A stretch of 32,054 bases of DNA from an uncultured Clostridia bacterium. GTDB lineage: Bacteria; Bacillota; Clostridia; Lachnospirales; Lachnospiraceae. Positions 31,854-32,054 of the stretch are shown in pieces. Position numbers and translations under genes: made by a program. The DNA lies in contig CALBKM010000012.1 in the NCBI GenBank assembly GCA_937895705.1, forward strand, positions 1 to 32,054. Reading direction: 5' to 3'. The notes beneath the pieces are model-generated. The model was not told the DNA's origin. It was given only the letters and a program-made list of their open reading frames with translations, and made no database searches. The stretch's first letter is position 1; each line of letters opens with the position of its first letter.

Positions 31854-32054
31854 ATGGAACGAAAAAAGGTAATTGAGTTTCGTAATATTGCAAAGAGCTT
31901 TGATAAGCAGATTACGTTAAAGGGTATCAATTTGGATATCTATGAGAATGAGTTTGTTACTTTGCTGGGGCCGAGCGGATGCGGTAAAACCACATTGCTG
32001 CGTATTCTCGGCGGTTTTTTGGAGGCAGACGAGGGAAGTGTTATTTTTGACGGA
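31854..32054 (+). CDS. potA: PotA-type ABC transporter ATPase, partial (3' end cut by window)
   Basis: The first 67 codons from ATG 31854 behind AAGGAGG; the frame is open to the window edge. It starts with a beta-strand IEFRNIAKSFDKQ, then GINLDIYENEFVTLLG and the Walker A GPSGCGKTT (39-47), followed by LLRILGGFLEADEGSVIFDG, a sequence typical of the spermidine/putrescine importer ATPase and close relatives. The signature, Walker B and regulatory C-terminal domain lie outside the window, so the substrate is a family-level guess. The permease and binding-protein genes would follow. Confidence 0.85.
   Translation, partial: MERKKVIEFRNIAKSFDKQITLKGINLDIYENEFVTLLGPSGCGKTTLLRILGGFLEADEGSVIFDG

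Overview
The window looks like chromosomal core sequence of a Gram-positive anaerobe of the class Clostridia, most likely a motile member of the Lachnospiraceae. The evidence is the gene order (hprK, ROK glucokinase, murB, whiA, HPr-like gene, dnaE, pfkA), strong AGGAGG-type ribosome binding sites, an M16C presequence-protease-like peptidase next to era, a FliK-like flagellar protein and two PilZ proteins. This placement is inference from gene content; no search was run. No phage, insertion sequence, CRISPR array or rRNA is visible. The only hint of a mobile or toxin-type element is a short YD-repeat-like scrap at the left edge.

Layout. 1-192: no intact gene, a small palindrome and the YD-repeat-like scrap. 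193-1971 (-): FliK-like hook-length protein. 2153-7954 (+): a tightly packed set with biotin ligase (birA, no DNA-binding domain), biotin transporter bioY, metF, a short metH and an EamA-type exporter, serving biotin and one-carbon/methionine metabolism. 8053-12121 (+): carbon-regulation and cell-envelope set hprK, glucokinase, murB, whiA and a Crh-like HPr that has Glu in place of the phosphorylatable His15, closed by a strong terminator. 12222-16785 (+): dnaE, then pfkA with its own promoter, closed by a bidirectional terminator. 16878-18096 (-): a two-gene unit of a YcgR-like PilZ protein and a small SprA-related HExxH protein. 18258-21801 (+): S66 LD-carboxypeptidase, LTA-synthase-like sulfatase-fold membrane enzyme, and a second, minimal PilZ protein. 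21875-22072 (-): cold-shock protein. 22237-27586 (+): M16C peptidase, era, a small YqzL-like ORF overlapping recO, recO, and an orphan 78-aa protein. 27664-29994 (-): a membrane-tethered Ntn (choloylglycine/acid-ceramidase-like) hydrolase and trpS. 30222-31457 (+): lipoprotein with an EF-hand-like loop and leucine-rich repeats. 31563-31633 (-): tRNA-Gly(CCC). 31854-end (+): start of a PotA-type ABC ATPase, cut by the window edge.

How they work together. HprK and the Crh-like protein form a plausible CcpA co-repressor branch of carbon catabolite control, located with the sugar kinases (glucokinase, Pfk) whose flux it would read. BirA and BioY capture biotin and attach it; MetF supplies methyl-THF to MetH, which lacks the usual reactivation domain. 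The PilZ proteins imply c-di-GMP signalling, consistent with flagellar genes at the left edge. LdcA, MurB, the LTA-synthase-like protein and the surface lipoprotein are envelope functions.

I see no clear defence system or entirely new multi-gene machine. The best candidates for undescribed biology are the Glu15 Crh-like protein in an hprK-whiA cluster that lacks rapZ and yvcK, the PilZ/metalloprotease pair, and the membrane-tethered Ntn hydrolase with an internal catalytic cysteine.
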